From: Acidimicrobiales bacterium AG-410-I20
Lineage (GTDB): Bacteria > Actinomycetota > Acidimicrobiia > Acidimicrobiales > MedAcidi-G1
Direction of reading: 5' to 3'
Length of the DNA: 64,000 nucleotides
Assembly (NCBI GenBank): GCA_003215175.1
Contig: QCKS01000003.1
Span: 1 to 64,000, forward strand
In this document: piece after piece, positions 46,289 through 54,620 of the stretch
Layout: each line of letters starts with the position of its first letter
Position numbering within the stretch: position 1 is the first letter of the stretch
Translations under genes and position numbers: made by a program
Notes under the pieces: generated by a model
The model's database searches: none
The model's input: the letters and a program-made list of their open reading frames with translations, nothing else
What the model was told of the DNA's origin: nothing

Positions 46289-46365
46289 CGAACGTATGTT
46301 CGATAGTATATATTATATGAACGAACACCTGTTCTCCGTACATATGTTTGCCGAACAAATGTTTC
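46289..46365 (+). promoter_or_regulatory. cluster of LexA boxes between lexA and the LysM gene
   Basis: One perfect box CGAACGTATGTTCG lies at 46289-46302 and a strong one CGAACACCTGTTCT at 46322-46335. Two weaker copies, CGTACATATGTTTG (46337-46350) and CGAACAAATGTTTC (46352-46365), follow. The last three are spaced exactly 15 bp apart. TATA-rich sequence between boxes 1 and 2 probably holds the divergent -10 elements. LexA autoregulation and control of the LysM gene are expected. Confidence 0.88.
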
Positions 46366-46465
46366 ATGTCAAGCATTTCTTTAAAACTCTTTGGTTTTCA
46401 GAGAAATTTGTCTCTCATTTTTATGAACAGCAGAAGATGTCACACCCATAAGAAAGGATGTAACT

Positions 46466-46834
46466 ATGACAGCAATAACACACATTCCCGCTTCTCACCC
46501 TCACGCGACTCGTCATTCTTTACGGCTTCCAGCTCACGTATATCGCCGTCGCAGACTAGGGGTCTCAGTTCTTTTAGCTATGACTGTCTTTATGATTTCA
46601 TTATTTGGGGGAGAATTAGTAGGAAGAATTACAGAAAAACCAGGATCAACCCCTGCTGGAGCAGCAAGCGAAACAACTGTTTATATGGTTCAACCAGGAG
46701 ACACGCTCTGGTCAATAGCAAAAATTGTTACTCCTTCAGGACGAGATATTCGAGTCACTGTTCATGATCTTAAAAACTTGAATGGAGGATCAAACCTTAT
46801 TCCAGGTCAACAGTTAATTGTTCCTCTTGGCTAG
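46466..46834 (+). CDS. LysM-domain membrane protein, candidate SOS cell-division suppressor
   Basis: The 122-residue protein has a basic N-terminus (YRRRRLG), one membrane helix (about 31-50), and a C-terminal LysM domain (about 71-121, VQPGDTLWSIAKIV; NGGSNLIPGQQLIVPL) that should bind peptidoglycan outside the cell. In Mycobacterium tuberculosis the gene divergent from lexA, Rv2719c (ChiZ), is a damage-induced LysM protein that blocks division. The synteny, topology and LexA boxes here match that pattern. The shared function is inference. Confidence 0.85.
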   Translation: MTAITHIPASHPHATRHSLRLPAHVYRRRRLGVSVLLAMTVFMISLFGGELVGRITEKPGSTPAGAASETTVYMVQPGDTLWSIAKIVTPSGRDIRVTVHDLKNLNGGSNLIPGQQLIVPLG

Positions 46835-46885
46835 TGGAAAATTTATCTGCCACTAATGAGATAAATCATAAAAGTTGGTTAGGCA

Positions 46886-47632
46886 TTACTCTGCAAGGTA
46901 GTTGCAGAACAAAAACTCATCTTGAGTCGCCAATCCTGCTAGATGAAATCTATTTGGATTTGAAAGAACAGAACCACTTGCAATTCCAGTGCCTGTTCCC
47001 CCAGTCACAATGGGCGAAATTGTTAAACAAAGCTCGTCAACAAGTTGAGCCTCAGTTAATTGATGGTTCAGAGAAGGTCCTCCTTCACCGAGAACTACAG
47101 ATACTTCACGACCATGCAGATCTTCTAAAACACGAGTCATATTCACCTGTTCAGAATCAAATACCACTATTTCTGCTCTGCTTTCAAAATTTTCGAACAG
47201 ATTTTCAGCCCCTGCTTTTGTTGTGTAAATCAAAGGAACAGATCCTTCTTTCTGATCTATATCAAACATTGGGATCGAAGGGTCTAAACTACCTGAACCG
47301 GAAACCACAGCTAATCGGGGACGTACATTTTGCTCCCGCTCAGATCGACGACGCCCTGACTCATTGCTCGGTATACCAGGAACACCATAATTTTCGGCAC
47401 GAACCGTGCCACTCCCGACCAAGATCACATCAGCGAAAGAACGTAAAGTGGCTAGAACTTTTTGATCTGCTGGGCCTCCTAAGCCTCCTGAGGTCCCAGA
47501 AATATGAGTAGCCCCATCTATAGAAGCAATCATGTTCAATATGAGCCAAGGACGATCAGTATGCGAAACTCGTCTTCGATCATAAAAATCAATTGGTTCC
47601 AAGGTCTTTTCCGACGGAAATATCTGTTTCAT
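46886..47632 (-). CDS. RibD C-terminal-domain / dihydrofolate-reductase-like reductase
   Basis: The 248-residue protein is a stand-alone RibD_C (DHFR-like fold) reductase. Visible segments are RPWLILNMIASIDGATHISG, SGGLGGPADQKVLATLRSFA, DVILVGSGTVRAENYG and VVLGEGGPSLNHQL. It resembles the mycobacterial Rv2671 type, which was first named RibD and has been reported to show dihydrofolate reductase activity. No ribD exists in the riboflavin operon here, so it could supply the reductase step. Its neighbours nrdJ and thymidine kinase fit a folate/thymidylate role instead. Converges on the LysM gene. Confidence 0.85.
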   Translation of the reverse strand: MKQIFPSEKTLEPIDFYDRRRVSHTDRPWLILNMIASIDGATHISGTSGGLGGPADQKVLATLRSFADVILVGSGTVRAENYGVPGIPSNESGRRRSEREQNVRPRLAVVSGSGSLDPSIPMFDIDQKEGSVPLIYTTKAGAENLFENFESRAEIVVFDSEQVNMTRVLEDLHGREVSVVLGEGGPSLNHQLTEAQLVDELCLTISPIVTGGTGTGIASGSVLSNPNRFHLAGLATQDEFLFCNYLAE

Positions 47633-47649
47633 GATTCAACGTACCGTAG

Positions 47650-47870
47650 TGAAGCCTGTGGAGAACTACTCCCGATTTCCACAACATTTTCCTATTTCGA
47701 TCCACAAGGGAACTCCCGTAAAGTGAGATTTACAATCAGCGACGGGAGATTCCGGCATGACGCGTTAATGCAACAGGATTGGTGTGTTGACGTTAAGACT
47801 CGGAACAGGGCCCCATATGGAGTCTTACGTACGGTCTTTGACCTGGGTCTTTCGTCGCTGATTTTAATTT
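47650..47870 (+). promoter_or_regulatory. long structured leader of nrdJ with pseudoknot topology
   Basis: The 349-bp gap before nrdJ has no convincing gene but many exact stems. P1 pairs CTCCCGT (47713-47719) with ACGGGAG (47742-47748). The loop of P1 contains AATCAGCG, which with the next two bases pairs over 10 bp with GTCGCTGATT (47854-47863). TAAGACTC (47794-47801) pairs with GAGTCTTA (47820-47827). TGTGGA (47657-47662) can pair with either of two TCCACA copies (47678, 47701). A T-rich tract follows the last stem. No cobalamin-riboswitch consensus was recognised. Confidence 0.6.
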
Positions 47871-47981
47871 GCTTTCTAGGGTTCCAAGATCGCAAATGAA
47901 AAAGATCTAAAATGAAAATCTTCCAAAGAACTAGTCACAGTATGAGTCGAAGGGCACCTGAAAGAAAAGGATGAGAAATAA

Positions 47982-50753
47982 ATGGAGGTAAGGACAAACC
48001 GAGGTGTTCTCGGGTTTAGAAGATATTTCACTAAAGAAGGAGAATCTCCTTACGAAACCCTTCAATGGGAATACCGGGATGCACGATTAGTTGACCATCG
48101 AGATGGATCCGTAGCTTTTGAACAAACCGGTATAGAAATCCCTTCTAATTGGTCGGTCAATGCGACCAATATTCTTGCACAGAAATATTTTCGTGGAACA
48201 CTAAACACTGACGAAAGAGAATTTTCCCTCAAACAGGTAGCTGATCGTGTTGCAGACACGATCGCTTCTTGGGGGATGAATCAGGGATACTTTGAAGATG
48301 AGTCTGAGGCGGCAGTATTTTCAGACGAACTCAAGTTTCTCATTGTTCATCAACGAGCAGCATTCAATTCACCAGTATGGTTCAACATAGGGGTAGAGGG
48401 AGTTCCCCAACAAGCTTCAGCATGTTTCATTCTTTCCGTAGAGGATGAAATGAGTTCCATTCTTAATTGGTATGTGGAAGAAGGAACCATATTCAAAGGC
48501 GGATCAGGTTCAGGAGTTAATCTCAGTCGGATTCGTTCTTCACATGAAAAACTTAAAGGCGGAGGAGATGCGAGCGGCCCGGTTAGTTTCATGCGGGGTG
48601 CTGATGCTTCTGCAGGAACAATCAAGAGCGGTGGGAAAACTCGACGTGCGGCCAAAATGGTCATTCTGGATGCAGATCACCCAGATATTGAAGAATTCAT
48701 TTGGTGTAAGGCCTTAGAAGAAAAGAAGATGAAAGCACTTGAGAATGCTGGATTCGATATGAGCCTCAATGGAGCAGATATTCACTCTGTCCAGTTTCAA
48801 AATGCAAATAACTCTGTACGAGTAACAGATGAATTCATGGAGGCAGTGGTTTCAGACGCTGATTGGGAGCTAGTTGCGAGAACAGACGGTTCGGTCATAG
48901 ACACAGTGAAAGCACGAGATCTATTTCGTCAGATGTCTCAAGCGGCTTGGGAATGTGCTGACCCAGGTTTGCAATTTGATACAACGATCAACCGTTGGCA
49001 CACCGCTTCAAATACAGGACCAATAACCGCAAGCAACCCATGCAGCGAATATGTCCATTTAGACAATTCAGCTTGTAATTTGGCCAGTCTAAATTTGTTG
49101 ACCTTTCTCGAATCAGACAAGGGATCAGGAATAGAAGCTTTTGATATAGAGGGTTTCTGTCACGCAATTGAGGTTATTTTTACTGCTCAAGACATTTTGG
49201 TTTCAAATGCTGACTATCCAACTGAAGCGATCGGAGAGACAACCAGAGCATTTCGCCAATTAGGCATGGGATATGCAAATCTCGGCGCTTTATTGATGGC
49301 GTTAGGTCTTCCCTATAACAGCGATGAAGGACGAGAAATTTCAGCGGCTTTAACATCGCTTATGACAGGACATGCATATAGAACTTCAACTCGTCTCGCT
49401 GACCGTTTAGGACCGTTTGAAGGATTTGAAACTAACCGTGAGCCGATGTTGAGAGTTTTGGACCAACATCGTGAAGCTGCCGAACTATTAGATACGGCTA
49501 GAGCGCCGGGAGTAGGGGAAGCTGGCCGTGAAGCATGGTTTGAAGCCTGCGCCCTTGCTCAGCGCGTTGGAGTACGTAATAGTCAAGCAACAGTTCTTGC
49601 TCCTACAGGAACCATTGGACTGTTAATGGACTGTGACACAACAGGTATTGAACCTGACTTCAGTCTTGTGAAGATGAAGCGTTTAGTGGGTGGCGGGACC
49701 ATGTCAATTGTTAACCAAACAATTCCACGCGCTTTAGAGAATTTTGGTTACACATCTGACGAATCTGAAGCGATCGTTGACTATATAAATGAAAATCAGA
49801 CAGTAGTAGGAAGCCCTGAATTAAAAGAAAACCATTATCCAGTTTTTGCTACATCCATGGGAGATAACAGTATTCATCACCTTGGGCATGTACGCATGAT
49901 GGGAGCGGTTCAACCATTTTTATCGGGAGCTATCTCTAAAACATGCAACATGCCAGAAGAGGTGACAGTTGACGATGTAGAAGAACTGTACATGGAGTCC
50001 TGGAAGTTAGGTTTAAAGGCTGTAGCTATTTATCGCGACAACTGTAAATTAGGTCAACCATTGTCTACAGGAAAAAATGAGTCTAAGAGTTCAGACCCGG
50101 CAGAAGCAGTGGAAAAGATTGGTGCTTCGTTCGGGGAACCTGTTCGACGAAAGCTGCCACGTAGTCGGGCATCAAGAACATTTGAATTCCGTGTAGCTGA
50201 CTGCAAAGGTTGGGCTACTGTCGGTGAGTTTGAAGATGGGTCACCTGGTGAGATCTTTCTTCGGGTTTCGAAACAAGGGTCAACAATGGCAGGGATTATG
50301 GATGCTTTTGCGATCTCTCTAAGCCACGGACTTCAATACGGAGTTCCTTTACGAGCCTATGTTGAAGCGTTCACCGGAATGCGTTTTGAGCCCGCAGGCA
50401 TGACAGATGATCCTGAACTTCGTATCGCATCAAGTTTGATCGATTACCTCTTCAGGCGGCTCGCTGTTGAATATTTAACTGCCGAAGAACGAGCGGAACT
50501 TAATATTCTTACCGTTAGTGAACGTAGTGAACCTACTCTTCCTGGTGTTATAGAGGCAACAACGGACACGCGCCAAGGATCAGATGTTCCACCAGATCCA
50601 CCAAGTGTCCCATCAGCAACACAGTTTGCCGCACAATTAGCTATGAGTTCATCGCCTGATGCCCCATTGTGTATGCAATGTGGAGTGTCTATGCAGAGAG
50701 CCGGATCATGTTATGTGTGTACTGATTGTGGCGCTACAAGTGGGTGTTCATAA
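47982..50753 (+). CDS. nrdJ: vitamin B12-dependent (class II) ribonucleotide reductase
   Basis: NrdJ reduces ribonucleotides to deoxyribonucleotides with adenosylcobalamin, without oxygen dependence. The 923-residue protein shows AFNSPVWFNIGVEG, GSGSGVNLSRIRSS, the catalytic NPCSEYVHLDNSACNLASLN region, and APTGTIGLLMDCDTTGIEPD. The C-terminus has a zinc-ribbon-like CMQCG...CYVCTDCG with extra cysteines for re-reduction. AGGA precedes the ATG. Only this RNR is in the window. The gene overlaps the thymidine kinase start by one base, so dNTP genes are coupled. Confidence 0.96.
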   Translation: MEVRTNRGVLGFRRYFTKEGESPYETLQWEYRDARLVDHRDGSVAFEQTGIEIPSNWSVNATNILAQKYFRGTLNTDEREFSLKQVADRVADTIASWGMNQGYFEDESEAAVFSDELKFLIVHQRAAFNSPVWFNIGVEGVPQQASACFILSVEDEMSSILNWYVEEGTIFKGGSGSGVNLSRIRSSHEKLKGGGDASGPVSFMRGADASAGTIKSGGKTRRAAKMVILDADHPDIEEFIWCKALEEKKMKALENAGFDMSLNGADIHSVQFQNANNSVRVTDEFMEAVVSDADWELVARTDGSVIDTVKARDLFRQMSQAAWECADPGLQFDTTINRWHTASNTGPITASNPCSEYVHLDNSACNLASLNLLTFLESDKGSGIEAFDIEGFCHAIEVIFTAQDILVSNADYPTEAIGETTRAFRQLGMGYANLGALLMALGLPYNSDEGREISAALTSLMTGHAYRTSTRLADRLGPFEGFETNREPMLRVLDQHREAAELLDTARAPGVGEAGREAWFEACALAQRVGVRNSQATVLAPTGTIGLLMDCDTTGIEPDFSLVKMKRLVGGGTMSIVNQTIPRALENFGYTSDESEAIVDYINENQTVVGSPELKENHYPVFATSMGDNSIHHLGHVRMMGAVQPFLSGAISKTCNMPEEVTVDDVEELYMESWKLGLKAVAIYRDNCKLGQPLSTGKNESKSSDPAEAVEKIGASFGEPVRRKLPRSRASRTFEFRVADCKGWATVGEFEDGSPGEIFLRVSKQGSTMAGIMDAFAISLSHGLQYGVPLRAYVEAFTGMRFEPAGMTDDPELRIASSLIDYLFRRLAVEYLTAEERAELNILTVSERSEPTLPGVIEATTDTRQGSDVPPDPPSVPSATQFAAQLAMSSSPDAPLCMQCGVSMQRAGSCYVCTDCGATSGCS

Positions 50754-51388
50754 TGGCTTTGCTGCGTTTCTCTTTTGGAACTATGGGATCAGGTAAAAGC
50801 ACACTTGCCTTGCAGATTCATCACAATCTGACCTCACGCGGGCTAAAGGGCATCTTATGTAGTCAATTAGACCGAGCAGACGGGAAAGTCTCTAGTGCTT
50901 TAGGCGTTTCTGCTGATGCCGTTGAAGTAGGACCGCGTCTAGACCTATACGACTTAGCTCTCGCAATGAAAGAACGTCATGGGTCCCTTGACTACATTAT
51001 TTGCGACGAAGCGCAGTTCTATCAGCCTGAACAAATAGATCAACTCGCCCGAGTGGTAGACGAATTAGATACTGACGTTTACGCCTTTGGGCTCTTAACT
51101 TCATTCCAAGGACTTTTATTTGATGGGACACGACGCCTTCTAGAGCTCGCGGATGAATCTGTGGAAGTACAGGTAGAAGCCAGATGCTGGTGTGGTTCAC
51201 GAGCGACTCATAACGCTCGCCTTGTAGACGGAGTGCAGGTATATGACGGAGAATTATTAGTTGTTGATGACCCAGAGAACCATCAAGTCACCTATGAGCT
51301 TCGCTGTCGTCGACATTGGTTAGCGGGGGATAGTGGACCAGATGCGGTCAGAGTCACCGCTCATGCGGCTCAAATCCCTTCAAATTAA
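50753..51388 (+). CDS. tdk: thymidine kinase
   Basis: Type II thymidine kinase salvages thymidine. The P-loop is FGTMGSGKSTLAL (9-16 core), followed by IICDEAQFY and a zinc domain with CWCG, ATHNARLVDG and CRRHW. ATG at 50753 is chosen because it overlaps the nrdJ stop (TAATG) and gives the family N-terminus; an upstream start would overlap nrdJ by 28 bp. The product is 211 residues. Its 3' end overlaps the convergent dehydrogenase-like gene by 9 bp. Confidence 0.94.
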   Translation: MALLRFSFGTMGSGKSTLALQIHHNLTSRGLKGILCSQLDRADGKVSSALGVSADAVEVGPRLDLYDLALAMKERHGSLDYIICDEAQFYQPEQIDQLARVVDELDTDVYAFGLLTSFQGLLFDGTRRLLELADESVEVQVEARCWCGSRATHNARLVDGVQVYDGELLVVDDPENHQVTYELRCRRHWLAGDSGPDAVRVTAHAAQIPSN

Positions 51389-52363
51389 TTTAGTGATCAA
51401 ATCCCATAGAGCAGGATCAACTTCAACCTCATTTGGCGGCACACGATTACTTCCGGGCAAACGCGCTCCTGGTTGACTTTCAATAACATCGGCCAATTCT
51501 TTTAATCTCTGAAGGAAGTTTTGATCGTAAGCAACAGGATCAATAACGAAATAAAACTGCCCCAGATCGTGAGGGGGTCCTTCGGGTGCTTTAAGAGGAG
51601 GTACTTCAACGCTGAGTCGTGAGCCAGTAAGGGCGCCAGCTAAAAGTTCTGCCATAAGTCCAAAGCCATACCCCTTGTACCCTCCAGCAGACAACATTGA
51701 ACCTTCTAGAGCAGCTTTAGCGTCAGTTGTGGGCTCACCGTTAGCATCAACAGCCCATCCCAGAGGTATAGGCTCTCCAGCTGCTGCAGCCATTGTGATT
51801 TTGCCCATAGCGATAGCACTAGTACTGAAGTCAAATTGGAAAGCAACGCCGCCTTGGCCATCAGGTACGGCCATCGCAATTGGATTCGTTCCTAACACAG
51901 GAGTGGTGCCGCCCGGGGGGGCAACCACTGCTGAAGCATTTGTCGCTCCAATAGCTAACATCCCTGATTGAGCGAACTGTTCAGTGAAATAACCCAGTGA
52001 AGTGCACGTCTGAGAGTGCTCAATTGAATAAGCACATACACCGTTATTTCGAGCTGCTTCGAGAGCAGTAGCAAAGCCAGCAGCGAAAGCTGATTGAGCG
52101 AAACCAAAATGGCCGTCAACTCTTACCGTTCCTGGTCGGTCAACATTAATTGTGGGTTTAACAACACCGTCAACTCGGCCACTGGCGAGTTGAAGACAGT
52201 AACTCTCCACGTAGTAAAGACCGCAGATTCGATTCCCATTTCCTTCAGCTGTTCGAACCGCATGGGCAACTAAAGCAGCGATTCCCTCGGAAGCTCCATG
52301 TTTAATTAAAGCTTCTTTTGTAGTGATTTCTATTTCGTCAAGAGTTATTAGTGTCATTGTCAC
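51380..52363 (-). CDS. Ldh_2 (malate/L-lactate/ureidoglycolate dehydrogenase) family protein lacking signature histidines
   Basis: The 327-residue protein matches the type-2 malate/L-lactate dehydrogenase fold: VRVDGHFGFAQ, GATNASAVVAPPGGTTPVLG followed by TNPIAMAVP, FDFSTSAIAMGKI, and GGYKGYGFGLMAELLAGALT. However, the usual SHG near residue 43 reads NGN, and the usual NSNHFGxxGY reads HSQTCTSLGY (116-125), so the histidine expected at 119 is Thr. It may use another substrate or be inactive. It is the last gene of a three-gene operon, starting within the stop of the gene upstream (GTGA overlap). Confidence 0.85.
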   Translation of the reverse strand: MTMTLITLDEIEITTKEALIKHGASEGIAALVAHAVRTAEGNGNRICGLYYVESYCLQLASGRVDGVVKPTINVDRPGTVRVDGHFGFAQSAFAAGFATALEAARNNGVCAYSIEHSQTCTSLGYFTEQFAQSGMLAIGATNASAVVAPPGGTTPVLGTNPIAMAVPDGQGGVAFQFDFSTSAIAMGKITMAAAAGEPIPLGWAVDANGEPTTDAKAALEGSMLSAGGYKGYGFGLMAELLAGALTGSRLSVEVPPLKAPEGPPHDLGQFYFVIDPVAYDQNFLQRLKELADVIESQPGARLPGSNRVPPNEVEVDPALWDLITKLI

Positions 52364-52911
52364 TCGTTTGTAAGTAGTGATTCAGCGTCATCCAGAATTT
52401 CTTCCGAAAGAAGAAAGTTAGCAGCAATATCAGTCAAATCTTTCCAGTCGGACTTGTTCACTTGGACACCTTCAGAAAAAGCAGTAGTTAGTTTTCCGTT
52501 CGTAGGGCTATTCGCGGAATCCTCTTCGATTAAATAAACATGTTCCACTAAAGACTCTCCGGTAGTTACTTCTGGTTCGCATGACCAGGTAAATCCGTGT
52601 GATTGTAAAAGATTTAAAGGTTCAGAAATTAATGCAAAAGAAATAGGAGGATCCCAAGTGAAACTCGAAGAATTTTCAGAAGGAATGGAATCAAGGATTT
52701 GGCTTAAGCGAAATGTTTCGTTGAGTGCCCCAAACTCGCCAGCAGCTATTTGCAGCCAACTATTTATACCGCCTCCGTTATGTACCTCACTGAAAGTAAT
52801 TCTTGACGCAATCTTTTCAGCGACGCTTGCTTCGCAACCTTTTACTCGGCTTGCTCTTTGTATGAGATCATGGATTTCGCGAGGAGCTACTGAAACAATG
52901 TCATCACTCAT
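52360..52911 (-). CDS. DUF3726-like protein of unknown function
   Basis: From the ATG at 52911 the product has 183 residues. The N-terminal part (VSVAPREIHDLIQRASRVKG; AEKIASRITFSEVHNGGG) recalls the DUF3726 helical domain, but this is from memory and only moderately sure. The rest is acidic, with several Trp and Phe residues and no obvious catalytic motif or signal peptide. An upstream in-frame start at 52962 would overlap the neighbour by 55 bp; 52911 gives the 4-bp ATGA overlap seen elsewhere. It is sandwiched between the 570-residue protein and the Ldh_2-like protein, suggesting one complex or pathway. Confidence 0.7.
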   Translation of the reverse strand: MSDDIVSVAPREIHDLIQRASRVKGCEASVAEKIASRITFSEVHNGGGINSWLQIAAGEFGALNETFRLSQILDSIPSENSSSFTWDPPISFALISEPLNLLQSHGFTWSCEPEVTTGESLVEHVYLIEEDSANSPTNGKLTTAFSEGVQVNKSDWKDLTDIAANFLLSEEILDDAESLLTNE

Positions 52912-54620
52912 ACAGGCTCTTTCTCTAAATCTTCGTTGGTTCCTTTTGGCTGTTGTGGCCAAACCCAGTCATCCGATGTATCAGAACACAGCTCAGTAAT
53001 TCTTGGAGCTCCTTGAAATAGAGTTACTCTGACCCAATCAGTTGACTGGGCTTTAAAATTATCCATCCCATACATAGCTAATTGAAAGCGTTGTAAATTC
53101 AGTGGGACGTGATCAAGATCGCAGACATTCTCTCTTGGTTCGCTGTAGGGGCCAGATTCTTTAACTAACCGATTTATCGCTATTCCGTGTTGCGGTGAAT
53201 CTTTAAGAAACTCACTTATTTTTGTATCGTCTTCAATTTTGTTGAGGTCCTTCCTTAGTTCATTGAGTCGGAGAGCAATATCGATAGGCATCTCTCGATG
53301 CTCTGGGTCAAGAATAGAACGTGTGGCACGACGTGGTTCTTCGGCATGGTCAGAGTAAACCCACCAAAAATATTTCGCGTTGGGGCTTTCAAGGTTTAGT
53401 TCATCCAGCCAAGAATATTTCTCAACAAACTTTTTCTTTAGATCTTTAATTGTCAGTGACAAATCAGGTAAATGAGAACTATTCACCCTAAGAAATTGAT
53501 CAATTTCTTCATCACTCGTTTCATCAAGTTCCAACAATAAAGAAACAACTAACTCGTTAATCTCATCTCCTTGATGCTCTGACCAAAGATAAAGAGCATC
53601 AAATGGGTATTCATCGCTCTTTAGCAGGGAAAATTGATTTTGAATCTCAAGAATCGCAGAGGACAGTGAATCGGGACCCATCCATGGCCAGCAGTCTTCT
53701 CCGTTGAATGAAGAAAAATGTGAATAGCCCTGATCAATCCACTTTTCTAATATTTCAATCCGTTCAGCAGAACCAGGCAACTTTCTCACATTCGCTAAAG
53801 CTATTTCACGAATGCCTATCCAGGCGTTTACCTCTTCAGGGTGTTTCATTGCCCACGGCACTAGTCCAAGGCCGGTTGAATTCCCTAGACCAAAAAAGCG
53901 ACACCACTCTTTGTTGAAAGCAACTGCTTTTTCTGGATTTCTGATTTGAGCACAATATTCCACGGAGTCGTAACTAGCTTCTCGGAAAAGCCATGCGGCA
54001 AGAAATTGTGCCCGGTAGGGAGCAGAAAGCGGATGTTTGGAATCAAACCCTAAAAACGAACGCATACCAAACTTTCCGTTCCCATAAAAGGCAGTACTTC
54101 TCATGATGTATCCCGCATCTCCCACTAATTCAGGATTTGGTTGAGAGCCCGAAGCGAGGTGATCTACTAAGTATTCGTAAAAGCGGACGCTACGGTTTCC
54201 GCGTGTCAAAACAAGCACCCGTGAATCAAGTCTGCTGTCTTCTTGTTTAGGAACTTCTTCGGTCAGGAAATCTAAGAGATCTTGAGTGATCTCTCCTTCT
54301 ATGAGAGCAGCGGAAATTTCCCAAGCATCAGCAATGACACGATCAGTATGCTGAGATTCGTCAATGGTGGTAGTGAAAGCCACAAAATGAAAAACATGAC
54401 CTTCTGCTTCAACCCGATAAATAATACGGCCACGACCATATTCATCAAGTTCAATAGAGGACCTTGTTGCTTTCCAGTTATTAGAAGTAGCGCGCCGAAT
54501 CATTGAGCGGCTAAAACTAAACCTAGTAAGGCGAGCAGATCCCATGACAGACGGACGCATTACTTTCTCTGGTGAACGTAAAGAAAGCTCAGAATCATCC
54601 AAAATGCTTAAAAGGTTCAA
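52908..54620 (-). CDS. unknown 570-residue protein, first gene of the minus-strand operon
   Basis: No family was recognised. The protein is acidic and Trp/Phe-rich, without signal peptide, membrane helix or P-loop. Its middle (YRAQFLAAWLFREASYDSVE; NKEWCRFFGLGNSTGLGLVP) is suggestive of a helical soluble enzyme or scaffold. It starts with TTG preceded by AGGA. The gene is divergent from the acyl-CoA dehydrogenase at 54733. The three genes overlap by 4 bp at both joints, so they are translated as a unit and probably work together. Confidence 0.72.
   Translation of the reverse strand: MNLLSILDDSELSLRSPEKVMRPSVMGSARLTRFSFSRSMIRRATSNNWKATRSSIELDEYGRGRIIYRVEAEGHVFHFVAFTTTIDESQHTDRVIADAWEISAALIEGEITQDLLDFLTEEVPKQEDSRLDSRVLVLTRGNRSVRFYEYLVDHLASGSQPNPELVGDAGYIMRSTAFYGNGKFGMRSFLGFDSKHPLSAPYRAQFLAAWLFREASYDSVEYCAQIRNPEKAVAFNKEWCRFFGLGNSTGLGLVPWAMKHPEEVNAWIGIREIALANVRKLPGSAERIEILEKWIDQGYSHFSSFNGEDCWPWMGPDSLSSAILEIQNQFSLLKSDEYPFDALYLWSEHQGDEINELVVSLLLELDETSDEEIDQFLRVNSSHLPDLSLTIKDLKKKFVEKYSWLDELNLESPNAKYFWWVYSDHAEEPRRATRSILDPEHREMPIDIALRLNELRKDLNKIEDDTKISEFLKDSPQHGIAINRLVKESGPYSEPRENVCDLDHVPLNLQRFQLAMYGMDNFKAQSTDWVRVTLFQGAPRITELCSDTSDDWVWPQQPKGTNEDLEKEPV

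Noticed and set aside
46834-47511. A 225-codon plus-strand frame opposite the RibD-like gene
   Set aside because: It mirrors the RibD_C reductase, which has clear family motifs; the plus-strand product has no recognisable domain.
47504-47899. A 131-codon plus-strand frame before nrdJ, considered as nrdR or a small gene
   Set aside because: It lacks the zinc-ribbon cysteines and ATP-cone of NrdR and covers the paired stems of the leader; its composition looks non-coding.
47633-47981. tmRNA, RNase P RNA, 6S RNA, SRP RNA or a cobalamin riboswitch
   Set aside because: None of the hallmark sequences (tmRNA tRNA-like ends, SRP GGAA tetraloop motif, B12 box) was found on either strand; a leader RNA fits better.
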